64,000 nt of DNA from Silurus meridionalis (GCF_014805685.1 NC_060885.1:21651632-21715631); one strand, 5' to 3'. Positions 28,001-37,134 are shown, counted from the stretch's first letter. Notes: generated by a model not told the origin, from the sequence alone. Made by a program: numbers and translations.

Positions 28001-28800
28001 TACAGCAGGTAGCAGAGATTTCGCTTCCAAAGCCATGTTTTCTTTCTTAGTGTTTTAAGCAGCAGATCAGGAAAGTTTACAGGCATAGTGTGTTTTGGTG
28101 AACAAGGATATTTAAATGCTGTCATCACAAACCACCCCTACACCCCTTCAGCCACACATGACACTCGTGAGATACCAGTGAACCTGACCTCTCCTGCTTT
28201 CCGGACCTGCCTGATCCATTCTGATACTACTGATTGGAGCTCTCATTACTTCAAATCACTGCTATAGGTGGCGCCACATAAACAGCTTAATGATAACTAA
28301 GATTGCTGTGAATGGCACCACTGAGAAATCATGACAATTCCTTTGGACTATAATTGAATACAGTTTTACTATAAAGGTTTAGGACTTGCTATGAACTCAA
28401 TTCTTTAGTACTAGTTTTGTACTCAATTCTCAGTGAACACCTGACAACTTTAACAAACCACACTTTGAGTGAAAACTCTACTGAATTTCCTGGTTATAAA
28501 ACTGCACTTTTTAATCATTCATAGTATCCGGTGTCACCCAGATGAGTTTAGCTTCCCTTTAGAATCTGGTTCCTTTCATGGTTTCTTCCTCATATTGTAT
28601 TTAATAGATTTTTTATTCTTGTCACCTGCTTGCTAATTATGACATAAGAGATAATATTTATATCATAAATTGATGACATCTGTTGTGGCATGAAGATTTC
28701 ATCTCAACCATGATGCTTTTGCTGCTGATTAGTTTTGTTGCTTTATTGTATAAAATAACAGTATATGATGAAAATCCTGTCAATATCTCCTGTAAAAAAA

Positions 28801-28887
<87 letters not shown>

Positions 28888-31800
28888 ACATTTCCCTGAT
28901 CAACAAAGAATGCACATTTCCATTCCCTACATTTCAAAACACAAACATACAAAACTCCCCAAATTGACTAATTCAGTTTAGGGTTGTGCCATTTTGGTAC
29001 AATGCACACACCTTTTTCACCTACAAAACAAAAAAAAACTGACCTAAAATGCAAATACTGCACCTTGTCCCGTCAGTTGCATTGACAGCTTCTGTCTTTT
29101 GACATTCTAAAGAAACTGTATTGCAAGTTATATTTTCCCAGCATTTAAACAATGCAGATGCAAGCAACACATTACACAGCTCATTACCATCCTAATCAGG
29201 CATGAATTTTTGGAATGGTCTATATTAAAAGACAACTTACAGTCAACACCACTGCGGTGATCTGAAATACCATCTGTCGCAACAATAGCACTTAGAACAA
29301 CTAACAAAATCTATGCGGCTTTGTTCTGAAACCTGCTCCCAGAGGACTACAGTGGACTTCTGCTTTGAAAATACACCGTCATGGTAGGTCTAGTACTAGT
29401 ACTAGTAAAAAGAAAACCAGTGAAGGTCTCACTGTCCCTGATGTGTTTTAAGACTAAAAGCACTGTGAACTAAATTATCTAACCTGAAGAGAGTTCCTGA
29501 CAAAACCTGTAATAAATAAGGAAGCATTTCATGAAGTTAATAAAATATTCAAGCAAATATACACAAAGGGCTGTCATTTTTACAAAACATTAAGCAAGCT
29601 CTCTCCTCTGATGCATGACGTATTTTAATGATCATTTCAATCACTTGGAAATATCGGTCTTCCATAAATAATTTTGTAAATCAAGTATTTCATTGATGCA
29701 TAATAAAGATAAAGGAACCAGTAGCCCCAAGCTCATACAATCCAGTGTGTAGAGTCTGATAATATAAAAGATTAAAAAATTATTTTAGCCGCCTGTGTGA
29801 AACATTCAATTCCTTCAGTTCAACAATTCCTTCTCAGATTCCTGACAATAATTCTCATTTCTTAGGACAGTGGGTTAAATGCAATTTGTTCACGTCCGGG
29901 AAAAGATTTGATCCAAAATTCAATCTGTTCAATCAATAAGTTTATGCTTACCCTTAGGCATAACTTATTTTCATTTTAGTTGCTCTTATTCCTGCTAGGC
30001 ATCAAACCACTAGCTATTTAACAGTGATCTGCAAAGACATCAGAGAACAGAAGGACCACAAAATGTCATTTTACGCTAACGACTATTCTCTCTCCAACCC
30101 TTCAAATGAATGCAAGACATTAAATCAACCATGAAGAAGTTTCTTTGGAGTGCCACAATATAAAATCAGTCTCTTAAGGAGCAAATTGTTTCCAATTAAC
30201 CCAATCATGAACATTCACTTCCCTTCCCTTCCCAAGGTCTCAGAGAATTTCAAAATAACCAGTAGTCTACATTGCCACATCTACCATATTTTCCGAACTA
30301 TAAGCCGCTACTTTTTTCCCACGCTTTGAACCCCGCGGCTTAAACAGCGAAGTGGCTAATTTATGGATTCTTCCTGGATTTTTCCCGGTTTCACAAGCTT
30401 CAAGCCAAAAAACTGAGCCCCATAACACTAGACCAATGAAATTGCCGAACGGGTTCAGGTGAACCAATGAAAAACTTTATATTAAATCGCGCTCCCACTG
30501 AATCGGGCCGCACCACATCATAAATATGGATGAGGTTCCTCTGACATTTGACCTGCCGCTCACTCGGACTGTCTACAGGAAATGCGAATTATTCGTCACG
30601 CTGAAAACAACCGGGCATGAAAAAAACGCACTTCACCTGTGTTCTGAGCTGCACGGCATCGGGAGAAAACTTTAAACGCAAGACGATGCCAAAAGAAAAA
30701 CTCCCGAGAGAAATAGTTGTGAAAGGAAGGAGGAAGACAGTGAACAATGACTTTCTTGGTCGGCTACTGTTTAGATACAAGCCGTTGTAACACGTTGAGT
30801 CTGGGTCATGGGAGAGCTCACTAACTCCAGTTGCAACAGAAATCATATAAGCACAGACAGGTTTCTAAAACTCTTCCTTTTTTTTTTCTTGGCAACAGCG
30901 TTACGGGTTAGTCAAAGAAACTTAAGCATCAGAAAATAATAAGGACATATTCCTCGGTCTTGCACACATGCAGTAATACCAGAAAAATGCGGCGGCAGGT
31001 TATTCCCAAAATGCCGCTCTGCTCTTAAAGGAGCCACAACATATTTCACCCGTTACACCGTGTAACAGACACTGTCTTTCTTTAAAGACTGTGTAAAGTT
31101 CATTAGTTTCAATGTAGTCATGGGCTTGCAGCTTATAGACAGGCTTATTAATGTTCAAAATAAAAATCTTTGTAAAATTCAGTGGGTGCTTATATTTGGG
31201 TGCACTTTATAGTCCGGAAATTACGGTATATCCAAACATTTTAGAAAAAATTTGAAATATGACCATGCACTCCATTTTACTCAATCCATTTTACTCACTC
31301 CATTTTACCTGCATGATGAAGTAACTGTTAAAATTAATATAAAGGCTAATCGTCTATTTCATTTTAAATACACCATCCAAATACTTTATAGCCACTGATC
31401 AGCCATAACATTATGACCACCTGCCTACTATTGTGTTGGTCACCCTTTTTCTTCCGAAACAGTCGTGACCCTTCAAGCATTCACAGCATTGACCTCTTCA
31501 GCAATTTCATCTACAGCAGCTCGTCTACGGACCAGCCTTCGCTCCCCACGTGCATCAATGAGCCTTGGCTGTCCATCACCCTGTCGCCAGTTCACCACTG
31601 TTCCTTCCTTGGAGCTCTTTTAAAAGATACTGACCACTGCAGACCAGAAAAACCCCACAAGAGCTGCAGTTTTGGAGAAGCTCTGACTGAAGTCATTTAT
31701 CCCTCAGTTTTGCCCTCGTCAAAGTCGCTCAAATCCCTACGCTTACCCATTTTTCCTGCTTCTACCTCGTCAACTTTGAGGACAAATACTTTACTTGCTG

Positions 31801-33178
31801 CAAGATATATTCAACCCACTAACAGGTGGCATGATGAATATAGATAATCAGAGTTATTTACTTCACCTGTCATAATGTTGTAATGTGATAATGCCTGGTC
31901 AGTGTATAAGTTCTTTATGTTTAACTTAATTTATCTTGACAAAAAATCCTCTGTTATAAAAAAAAAGTTATTTTCAGAGAACTAATGGGGAGGTGGTAAA
32001 AGCACTGGCTTTCTGGTCAGAAGGTTGGGGTTCAAGCGCCAGTATCAACAAGCTGCCACCCCAAAATATTCTTTCACCATTGCAACTGTCAGGGTATTTA
32101 AAATAGGCCTGTGATGCAACCAGGGATTTCACAGTAGAGGTAAAAAAAAAAAAAGGAAAAATGTATACGTATTATGGCTGTCCCTGCACTCTGACCCCAG
32201 CTTCCTAACATCTCTGGAATATGCGAGGAAAGAATTTCACTGTGCGGTAAAGTACATGCGACAAATATAAAGCACCCCTTTCTTTAAACCACACAAAGGT
32301 ATGGATTTGCAACGCTTTCAACTTCATTACTGGGCATGCATTATTCAAGCTTTTTCCATTCAGTCTGAATGGTCACACATTGAAAATAGATTTTACAGCT
32401 TATAATGTCCTGTTAAAATGTACTAAAATTCTAATAACAACACATGATTTCATCTAAAAAAATGTTAGCATATAACTTGTTATTACTTAATTGGAAACGA
32501 AAATCATTCTCCTACCCACTCAGTATTGTGTAGTGTAAAATGTAGTTGGTTGTTAATTCATGTTACAAAAATGGATAAACACAGACACAGAGTTAAGTCC
32601 ATAATGTACATTTTCAATTAAATATATGGGTATTCACAGTATTCGTGGTCTGTAAAAATAACAGGATAAAACACAAAATGCTGTGGCTTGGTGCACTACA
32701 CTATGTTTGTAACTTTCACGCAGCCACTGAGCCAGTGCTGTTAGTATGCATTCAAGCCGTTTCCAGACACGACTTACAGCAGGAGGTGGAAATACACCAT
32801 TCTTTGTTATCTCTCACGTTACATGAAATGGATATCATTTACTCATATCCTGCTTAATGACACACAAACCATTCATGAACCCTTTTACCTGTGAAACTGC
32901 TGGAAAAGATTCATGGGTATGAAGCTGAGAATGGTGTACTTGGTGGTCCGAATGCTGTTGCTTTGATAGCCTTTAGAGATGCTCTGGTATTCTGCTCGGA
33001 GTGGACCATATCGTGCCACCACCGTTCTTCGTTTTCCGGGCAGTCTGCGTCCCGAGTGGTCCTTAGTATCAAAATCAGCTTTTGAGCTTGGTGCTTCATT
33101 GGCAGAGGACCAGCCTTGCGTTAAATCTGTGGAGGCCAACTGTTGCCATCTTTGCCGAAACCAATGCATGCCCTCCAT
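6823..33178 (-). CDS. atp10d: ATP10D, class V P4-ATPase (phospholipid/glycosphingolipid flippase catalytic subunit), complete
   Basis: This enzyme is a P-type ATPase that moves lipid from the outer to the inner membrane leaflet, normally with a CDC50/TMEM30 partner; human ATP10D transports glucosylceramide. Twenty-two coding exons join in frame to 4041 nt and 1346 aa (human ATP10D is about 1426): 33178-32889, 26743-26549, 22238-22034, 21935-21850, 20621-20515, 20395-20264, 20117-20005, 19435-19183, 17903-17707, 16902-16726, 16097-15521, 13870-13773, 13591-13465, 12485-12301, 12180-11892, 11404-11328, 10604-10479, 10386-10186, 10019-9939, 8032-7928, 7366-7179, 7054-6823. Motifs present: DGET at residues 213-216, PISL 380-383, DKTGT 433-437 with the phosphorylated Asp433, KGAD in the nucleotide domain, TGDK 883-886 and GDGAND 1011-1016. 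It is assigned to ATP10D rather than ATP10A/B by the FQKEITM loop, the FYMFWTMII segment and its place beside COMMD8 and GABRB1. No frameshift or stop was seen. A second candidate first exon lies at 24892-25253. Confidence 0.93.
7179..7366 (-). CDS. atp10d: ATP10D coding exon 21 (membrane segments 9-10)
   Basis: After gatccgcag it reads [34 protein letters not shown] and STAVALLP, with the arginine split across the junction. The CATCN.P.N motif and ALLPR end are class V features. Donor AG|GTATAT. Confidence 0.94.
7928..8032 (-). CDS. atp10d: ATP10D coding exon 20
   Basis: Thirty-five codons after gtctttcag, reading [20 protein letters not shown] and [15 protein letters not shown]; donor GTAAGTC. 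GSD.D.F.FG.P(I/L)N and the helix match ATP10D M8. Confidence 0.95.
8965..9365. mobile_element. Tc1-like relic
   Basis: Shares 'tttgtagacacctgagcatc', 'caatgcccctgtgcacaaag' and 'ccaaacatggtttgtcaagg' with the 4376-5330 family. It lies in the ATP10D intron between exons 8032 and 9939. Confidence 0.6.
9408..9903. mobile_element. internally deleted Tc1/mariner-like element
   Basis: The ends are 'cagatcaggcataacattat' and, inverted, 'ttatgcctgatcggtgtat'. The plus-strand interior encodes a degenerate transposase N-terminus with a helix-turn-helix ([13 protein letters not shown], then a basic stretch and [20 protein letters not shown]). Related copies are at 31389-31910 and 43262-43510. Confidence 0.72.
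9939..10019 (-). CDS. atp10d: ATP10D coding exon 19
   Basis: Twenty-seven codons after atacttacag, reading [20 protein letters not shown] and CFFIPYC; donor GTGAGTT. The FW...(L/M)DAFYQS motif of ATP10 proteins is present. Confidence 0.93.
10186..10386 (-). CDS. atp10d: ATP10D coding exon 18 (membrane segments 5-6)
   Basis: After ctatttctag it reads [56 protein letters not shown] and YKAGQNSE; donor GTGGGA. It holds M5 and M6 and the LYK.GQ.SE motif. Confidence 0.96.
10479..10604 (-). CDS. atp10d: ATP10D coding exon 17
   Basis: Forty-two codons after gtctcaag, reading [40 protein letters not shown] and NV; donor GTGAGG. HGHWCY.RL..M.L.FFYKN is the class V segment leading into M5. Confidence 0.96.
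11328..11404 (-). CDS. atp10d: ATP10D coding exon 16 (GDGAND motif)
   Basis: A 77-nt exon after gatattcag, reading [20 protein letters not shown] and QEGMQ, with the first glycine completed across the junction. GDGAND (1011-1016) coordinates Mg in the P domain. Donor GTACGT. Confidence 0.96.
11690..11765. repeat. short Tc1-family end fragment
   Basis: Contains 'acacatatgggtgggaaggt' and 'aaaatctttggccaaaaag', the end sequence of the 4376-5330 family. It is inside ATP10D intron 15. Confidence 0.45.
11892..12180 (-). CDS. atp10d: ATP10D coding exon 15 (P domain)
   Basis: After ctctggtag it reads [15 protein letters not shown], then [36 protein letters not shown] and VMTLAIG at the donor G|GTCAGT. 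CCR(S/A)TPLQK is conserved in P4-ATPases. Confidence 0.95.
12301..12485 (-). CDS. atp10d: ATP10D coding exon 14 (TGDK motif)
   Basis: After tgtcttcag it reads [40 protein letters not shown] and ACACKLL. TGDK (883-886) is the hinge/phosphate-binding motif of P-type ATPases. Human class V proteins have GIEDRLQ; this copy has GIVDRLQ. Confidence 0.95.
12587..12690. repeat. short Tc1-family end fragment
   Basis: Contains 'tgtatggccaaaagtatgtg' followed by 'gacacctgtcc', a well-preserved terminal inverted repeat of the 4376-5330 family, without its partner end. Confidence 0.6.
13465..13591 (-). CDS. atp10d: ATP10D coding exon 13
   Basis: The acceptor gtttgcag is followed by [40 protein letters not shown] and LL plus one base; donor G|GTGAGA. 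It matches the ETS.(D/E)NREELL..SA.RLE region of ATP10D. Confidence 0.94.
13773..13870 (-). CDS. atp10d: ATP10D coding exon 12
   Basis: A 98-nt exon after attttacag, reading [32 protein letters not shown]. The AxxGLRTLC(I/V)A motif is a P4-ATPase hallmark. Donor GTACGT. Confidence 0.94.
14341..15152 (-). mobile_element. 5'-truncated RTE-like non-LTR retrotransposon
   Basis: On the minus strand two overlapping blocks encode the second half of a reverse transcriptase: [12 protein letters not shown] (catalytic F-A-D-D), [26 protein letters not shown] and the tail [14 protein letters not shown] frame break near 14780-14800 separates the blocks. The 3' end is GGCGACCCCTAATGGGAGCAG followed by a (GAA)n tail. 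The copy is flanked by a perfect 17-bp direct repeat (14324-14340 and 15153-15169). It sits in the ATP10D intron between exons 15521 and 13870. Clade assignment to RTE is from memory. Confidence 0.85.
15521..16097 (-). CDS. atp10d: ATP10D coding exon 11 (largest exon, nucleotide-binding core)
   Basis: A 577-nt exon that begins [20 protein letters not shown], passes a Pro/Ser/Thr and Gln-rich stretch and an acidic run (about residues 665-688), then reads [22 protein letters not shown] and [24 protein letters not shown] and KGAD are nucleotide-domain motifs of P4-ATPases. Donor G|GTGTGT. Confidence 0.95.
16726..16902 (-). CDS. atp10d: ATP10D coding exon 10 (nucleotide domain)
   Basis: Fifty-nine codons after ctttctcag, including [29 protein letters not shown] and QPRHV; donor GTACGA. 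FFLALA.CNTVVVS..QPR is the conserved class V nucleotide-domain segment. Confidence 0.92.
16947..17634. mobile_element. non-autonomous hAT-like DNA transposon
   Basis: 688 bp with imperfect terminal inverted repeats (cagtggtggac ... gtccaccattg), flanked by an identical 8-bp duplication tcaaacac at 16939-16946 and 17635-17642. Eight-base duplications are typical of hAT. There is no coding capacity. It lies in ATP10D intron 9. Confidence 0.85.
17707..17903 (-). CDS. atp10d: ATP10D coding exon 9 (variable P/N-domain linker)
   Basis: A 197-nt exon after cctccag. It encodes [15 protein letters not shown], a Ser/Arg-rich stretch, [16 protein letters not shown], and ends at GTAAGT. This linker is poorly conserved in class V ATPases; the AFSS-x-(I/M) end matches human ATP10D AFSSPI. 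Confidence 0.88.
18640..18960. repeat. fragment of a DNA-transposon family also present at 39730
   Basis: Shares 'gattaatt/cgg', 'tagtttttccg', 'gtggcctctagaggcaaatc' and 'cacgagctgtttgttttta' with 39760-39950, so both belong to one interspersed family. No ends were defined here. Confidence 0.55.
19183..19435 (-). CDS. atp10d: ATP10D coding exon 8 (M4 and phosphorylation site)
   Basis: The acceptor gttgcag is followed by [15 protein letters not shown] (PISL in M4 at residues 380-383), [20 protein letters not shown] and [11 protein letters not shown]. Asp433 in DKTGT is the residue phosphorylated by ATP. Donor G|GTGAGTT. Confidence 0.96.
20005..20117 (-). CDS. atp10d: ATP10D coding exon 7 (M3-M4 loop, start of M4)
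   Basis: After acceptor gaattag it reads HGVWLSSL, then a luminal loop ([12 protein letters not shown]) and [21 protein letters not shown] is shared with ATP10D rather than ATP10A. Donor GTGTGT, phase 0. Confidence 0.92.
20264..20395 (-). CDS. atp10d: ATP10D coding exon 6 (membrane segment 3)
   Basis: The acceptor tgtgtgtag is followed by [20 protein letters not shown], then the hydrophobic segment [28 protein letters not shown] is a P4-ATPase signature. Human ATP10D has KAMLNN where this copy has KAMQNN. Donor G|GTAAGT. Confidence 0.93.
20515..20621 (-). CDS. atp10d: ATP10D coding exon 5
   Basis: A 107-nt exon after tgttttcag, reading [27 protein letters not shown] and IGIVVYA plus one base; donor G|GTACAG. 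It is too short to stand out as an ORF, but phases and the P4 motif ENLLLR.CT.RNT fix it. Confidence 0.92.
20660..20845 (-). repeat. tRNA-derived SINE-like repeat
   Basis: On the minus strand it begins with 'gataagtggtagctcagtat' and has 'ggttcaaatcacacc', matching the A and B boxes of a tRNA-type RNA polymerase III promoter, followed by a non-tRNA body. Confidence 0.6.
21165..21325 (-). repeat. tRNA-derived SINE-like repeat
   Basis: The minus strand has 'ttgtagctcagtggttaagg' at its start and ends in 'ctctggataagggtgttttc' plus 'ataccataaatgtaaaa', a widespread fish repeat tail. Confidence 0.6.
21850..21935 (-). CDS. atp10d: ATP10D coding exon 4
   Basis: An 86-nt exon after cctcag, reading [20 protein letters not shown], then DLRRFRGY and two bases; donor GTAAGTG. 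This is the conserved actuator-domain segment (IECE.PN..L..F.G) of P4-ATPases. Confidence 0.93.
22034..22238 (-). CDS. atp10d: ATP10D coding exon 3 (actuator domain, DGET loop)
   Basis: The acceptor tatcttgcag is followed by [35 protein letters not shown] and [21 protein letters not shown] (residues 213-216) is the P4 form of the TGES dephosphorylation loop. The donor is GTGAGC, phase 0. Both N-terminal alternatives would join here. Confidence 0.94.
23040..23480. mobile_element. Tc1-like transposase relic
   Basis: The plus strand near 23150-23210 reads like a Tc1 transposase N-terminus ([12 protein letters not shown]) with stops and gaps. The boundaries are uncertain. Confidence 0.45.
23490..23868. 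mobile_element. non-autonomous hAT-like element
   Basis: Inverted ends 'caagggtcaccaac' and 'gttggtgacccctg', with the phrase 'agtagctctcagtttcaaaa' near the right end, a repeat common in vertebrates. I found no matching 8-bp duplication. Confidence 0.65.
24892..25253 (-). CDS. ATP10A-like alternative first exon (or relic) inside the ATP10D intron
   Basis: An open frame on the minus strand encodes about 120 residues of a P4-ATPase N-terminus: [10 protein letters not shown], then [33 protein letters not shown] and [11 protein letters not shown]. It covers in one exon what ATP10D coding exons 1 and 2 cover in two, and by hand count matches them at about half of 86 aligned residues. The NFVP..NAFQP and DLWED features are those of ATP10A, not ATP10D. 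It ends AACAG|GTGAACTT, a plausible donor, with two bases carried over. That is the phase of exon 2, so splicing to 22238 keeps frame and gives 1305 aa. The ATG at 25251-25253 has A at -3 and G at +4; the frame stays open upstream to an ATG at 25418. An out-of-frame ATG at 25268-25270 could hinder use of the downstream start. It could be a true alternative promoter/exon or a remnant of a tandem duplicate. The P4-ATPase homology is certain; transcription is not known. Confidence 0.72.
26549..26743 (-). CDS. atp10d: ATP10D coding exon 2 (membrane segments 1-2)
   Basis: The acceptor ctttttcgcag is followed by [26 protein letters not shown] and [10 protein letters not shown]: the M1-M2 hairpin and start of the actuator domain. 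The donor is GG|GTCAGT; the nearby GTATGT would break the frame with exon 3. Confidence 0.93.
26785..27300. mobile_element. Tc1-like transposase relic
   Basis: Contains 'ttgatcagaccaaaaaaagc' and 'gtagcatgttgctaccacca', antisense to the transposase segments around the second catalytic aspartate and the poly-histidine-like region of Tc1 elements. It is heavily decayed. Confidence 0.5.
27301..28805. other. ATP10D intron 1, no gene seen
   Basis: AT-rich sequence without a recognisable domain, exon or transposon end. Confidence 0.5.
28806..28884. repeat. (TA)n microsatellite
   Basis: About 39 TA units in ATP10D intron 1. Confidence 0.97.
30283..31228. mobile_element. non-autonomous DNA transposon
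   Basis: The ends are inverted repeats: 'taccatattttccgaactat' at 30283 and 'atagtccggaaattacggta' at the right. The interior is more GC-rich than its flanks and has no intact coding sequence. The superfamily is not certain. It lies in ATP10D intron 1. Confidence 0.7.
31389..31910. mobile_element. internally deleted Tc1/mariner-like element
   Basis: Begins 'actgatcagccataacatta' and ends 'taatgcctggtcagtgtata'. The interior is antisense to the same degenerate transposase N-terminus as 9408-9903. Confidence 0.72.
31984..32285 (+). repeat. tRNA-derived SINE
   Basis: A tRNA-like head (ggttcaagc B box at about 32030) is followed by a body ending 'gaatttcactgtgcggtaaa'. The body matches that of the repeat at 37135-37320. 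Confidence 0.65.
32889..33178 (-). CDS. atp10d: ATP10D coding exon 1 (N-terminus)
   Basis: It encodes residues 1-96 plus two bases, from [11 protein letters not shown] to NLFQQFH, the cytosolic N-terminus that leads into membrane segment 1. The donor is AG|GTAAAA. A good acceptor (gtgtgtgcag) at 33236 suggests the exon starts at 33235 with 57 nt of 5' UTR. Confidence 0.92.
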
Positions 33179-34274
33179 TAGTGGATCAGGAGGTTCAAAA
33201 AGACTCCTGTTTTCTACTCAGCCTTTCCAACTTCCCTGCACACACAAATAAACAGGGAACTAAACCACAGGAATCGGCTTTATGTATTACAATAAGAGGT
33301 CTGCTAAACGATATCTTCACAGCAATCAGGCCAAAATATGTTATAGTTTTCAGCTCAAAATTAAACTCGTCTTCATCATGAAAATTCAAATGTTTAATAG
33401 GTGTTAAAGGTTTTCAATAAGTGCTCTGGTAGTAGATGGTTGACTATGTAGGAAAGAATTAATAAGATTCGCGGGGGTTGGGGGGGGAAGTGGGGAAAAA
33501 AGCACCTACTGAAACAAGTATGACCTTTTAAATTATGCAGTGGTTCTCTAAAATAAATAAATAAATAAATGACTGTGATACGTCCATGGAGGATTGCTAT
33601 TGAGCTTTAAAAACCTACAGCTGCATTCTGGTCATGATCATCTCAAACACCCAGTACAATGCAATAAGCCTCACAAAAAAAAGTAGGATTTGTTATTTCA
33701 TTTCCGGTTTCTCCGACGTTCTGACAGGCTGAACTGATTTTGCAATTAAAAAAAATTCATTTCAGGTTTGAGACATGAGTACTGGTTAAGTATCAGGACT
33801 GGTTTATGACTTTATATCTCTGTTTGGAAGTGATGCGCTTGGAGGAACATAATGACAAAGACTTTCCCACTCAGGTCTGTAAGTTCCCCGGCTAAGGGGG
33901 ACAAAAGCTCATGTTAATCGGGTTCCATGAGTTGCTTCTCCTCATGGGTTTATAAAATAACACGCAGGAGAAATCACGAGATCTTTGTCCGACACGAAAC
34001 ACGCCTTTGATTGAAATCGCTCCGACTTCCTATTAGGTCTGGAGAAGGCCCGCTATATGAACTGATAGTAATGAAAAATACAGCAAAAAATCAATACGCC
34101 TATACCTATTTGTATGCAACATGGGCACACGTCTGTGTACTTAAATAACATCATCTGTATGATCGTTTATACCCAGAGTCTCTTCCAACTATTTTACTAT
34201 TAAATACTTCTCCCCCTCCGGCTCCTCTGAAGCTCAGGGTTTGGTCAGACCTGGTTTGTTAGCTAGCCTGCTAA

Positions 34275-34520
34275 CCAACTTACCGCATCCAGCTGTAATA
34301 AAACTTACCCGCTCAGCTCATCGGCTCTTCTGCACGACCCCACGGGCTTCATCAAGTCGGCGTGTTGAGGGGATGAAGTGAGGCGGGCTGAGCGGTTTCC
34401 TTTTCCCGGTTGTTATGTATTAGATTATCGGCGTTAGTTACATTTTCGACACCAAGCGGCTTTTACAGCAGGGACTTGCGCGGATCTCGTTGTGCCTTTT
34501 GCGCATCATTGGTAAACCTT
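34275..34520 (-). promoter_or_regulatory. likely ATP10D non-coding exon 1 and promoter region
   Basis: This stretch is the most G+C- and CpG-rich of its surroundings. On the minus strand it contains two consensus donors, GCG|GTAAGTTGG near 34274 and CGG|GTAAGTTTT near 34306, either of which could splice to the acceptor at 33236. Human ATP10D also begins with a non-coding exon. No TATA box is obvious. This is an inference from position and composition. Confidence 0.4.
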
Positions 34521-34669
34521 CTGGTGCATTTGCATGTGTGGGAAGTTCCGATTTTCCACTAAAATCCTTTTAGACACGAGGAGCGCATTTCTAAATCAAC
34601 AAAATACACTGCTGGTGTAGGTTCCCCTTTTTCTACTTCCATCATGCAAGGGGAGGTTGCATGAACACA

Positions 34670-34680
34670 CTTTCTTTCTT

Positions 34681-34712
<32 letters not shown>
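34670..34712. repeat. (CTTT)n/(CT)n microsatellite
   Basis: A compound pyrimidine run upstream of the presumed ATP10D promoter. Confidence 0.95.
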
Positions 34713-34717
<5 letters not shown>

Positions 34718-35574
34718 TCATATATTGTCTTTATCTCATCGGTAAACTTATACACACACAATTCAGAAGTGCTATAAAACTCGAATAAATGTTCCTCTCA
34801 AGGTTCTTCGTGCCTCTGCTTCTCTCATTGAGGATGAACCTGTAAATTTTAACTTTAGAACCTCTTTAACTGTGTTAAACTGCTTTAGGAGCATGTCCAT
34901 TTTGAATAGTGTGATACAAACAAAACTGCATTTAGCTTTGAAATCTGAAATTAGTCTACACGTGGTCTTATTTAGTTCATAATCGCGATTAATCGCACGA
35001 TTGCCATGAGTTATTCACCTTAATCGGACATATTGATCTGTTCTAGTACCTTAAATGAATACTTTTCAGGTTTTTAATACTCTAATTAACATAGCCATAG
35101 ACAAATATGGAGGCTTTGTGCAAATGCATGTTTATTATTAGTGAAACTAAACTCAACATAGAGCATAAAGCCAAAATATTCTTGTAAATGTAAATGTAAA
35201 TTAGTAAATCTTCAGGACACTAATTGGAAAACACTAACGGTTTTAATGACCGAATGTGTCCATCATGGGTAATTGTGGTGCTTTATTTGAGACTTGGCGC
35301 ATCAAAGTGAATAAAATCCTTTAGTGATTAAAAAATATTTTTCAGTGGTGTTTTTAAAAATATAGAAAAGAGTAAAGTAAAAGTAAAGGACATTGTGAAT
35401 AAATATGTGTTGCATTAAAGGTTGTAATTCAGCTTCTTTTTATATTTAGTTATTTATATTTTCAATAAAATGGTCAAACAGAAATGTGTCCTGCATTAAT
35501 CATCTGTTAATAAAATTAGTACCATTAGGGAAATAGTTTCCTTCAAATATTGGGTCAGAAGTTGGGGTCAGACA

Positions 35575-35705
35575 TATATATAAATAGAGGTTAAGAGCCT
35601 TGCTCAAGGGTCCCAAGAGTAACAGCTTGGCGATACTGGGGCTTGAATCCCAGACCCTCCGATTGGTAACCCAGAGCCTTAACCACTGACCTACTAACTT
35701 CCCAC
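35575..35705 (-). repeat. SINE-like fragment
   Basis: Shares 'gagccttaaccactgacct' and 'gccttgctcaaggg' with the 21165-21325 repeat. The minus strand has the tRNA-like head. Confidence 0.55.
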
Positions 35706-37134
35706 CTAATAATAAATGCTTGTCATACTAGAGTAGTACCTATCAGTGGGTGGAATATCTGAAACAGCAAATGGATGGCAGAGTTCTGGAAATTGATGTG
35801 TTGGAAACAGTAAATGACAATAGGGACTTTATTAGAAGTAAGATTATAAATGCTAGGTGACTAGGATCATAAATAACATCTCTGTAACTACAGAAGTGGG
35901 GTGTTAAAGCTGAAAAACTGCTAAAATAGTTCATGCTGGCTCTGATAGAGTGTAGCTGTTGAGTAGCTTTTGGCCGATCAGAGTGCCGATGCTGACTCAT
36001 GTCCACAATTAAGAATGCTTACAATGGTCATGCAGGCATCAGAAATGGACCATAGAAAAGTTGAAGAAGGTGTCCTGAGCTGATAAATTACATTTTCTTT
36101 TACATTACAAGGATGGCTAAAAGTGTGTGTATTGCTTATGGACAACCTTGAGCCCTGGCACTCATGTGGATGTTACTTTGACAAAGTAGGAATGACCTAC
36201 CTGAATAATGTTGCAGACCAAGTAACACCCATTTATGGCAATGGTATTCCCTGAACTAGAATCTTTGGGATGTGCTGGACAAACAGGTAGTATCTATTGA
36301 AGTCCCACTGTAGAACTTACCAGACTTAAAAAGGATTTGCAAATATCTTCTTCACAGGTTTTGTGGAGTTCAAGCCTTGACAGGTCAAAGCTGTTTTGGA
36401 GTCTCAAAGGGATCTACAAATGATTAGGCAGGTAGACTTTTTTTTATGGTTGAACAGTGTGTATTGTTATAACATGATATATGTCTGTACTTTCATGTTG
36501 ATGTAGTACAAGTGCAACATAGCACTGGATATATTAGGTTACATCTACCACACTGATTAACACCTGTGTACTACAGCTACTTTATTACTGCTGCACATCA
36601 ACATAAACTGTGGTTTCTCACATCTGTGTATGAATAATATGAATCTGATATTTTAATGAGAGAAAGTTAATGTGCAATACATTTTCTAAATGTTAAGTGC
36701 AACGAGGATGGAATAAGTTGCTGCTTGGAAAATACAGAAATAACTTATCATATCATTCCTGTACATTACACTTGCGTATGGCGAGCATAGCTGCAACTGT
36801 GAAAGCTGAAAATGCACAGTATTTTTCACAGAACTCTGTATATTTATTTAAGAAGAAACAAATGAAACATCTGGGATAAGTCTTGCACATTGTTATTTTG
36901 CTTTCTGCCATTCACAGATTACCATTAGTCACCAACATTCAGGGCTTATTGAGTACAAAGAAAAACAAGCAAGAGAAAAAGAACAGAAAACTGTTTGAAA
37001 TCAGCTCAAGAAAGCTTCAAACCATATAAAATATAAAAAAAATATAAATGGTTTAAATAGAGCAATTGGTGCTATAAAGTGTTCACGCTGATCATTCAAT
37101 AGCCAAAAGCAGTTATTTATTCATATTAGTGAAT

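Noticed and set aside
33195..33389. ORF over the ATP10D 5' UTR exon
   Set aside because: It crosses the predicted acceptor at 33236 and has no homology.
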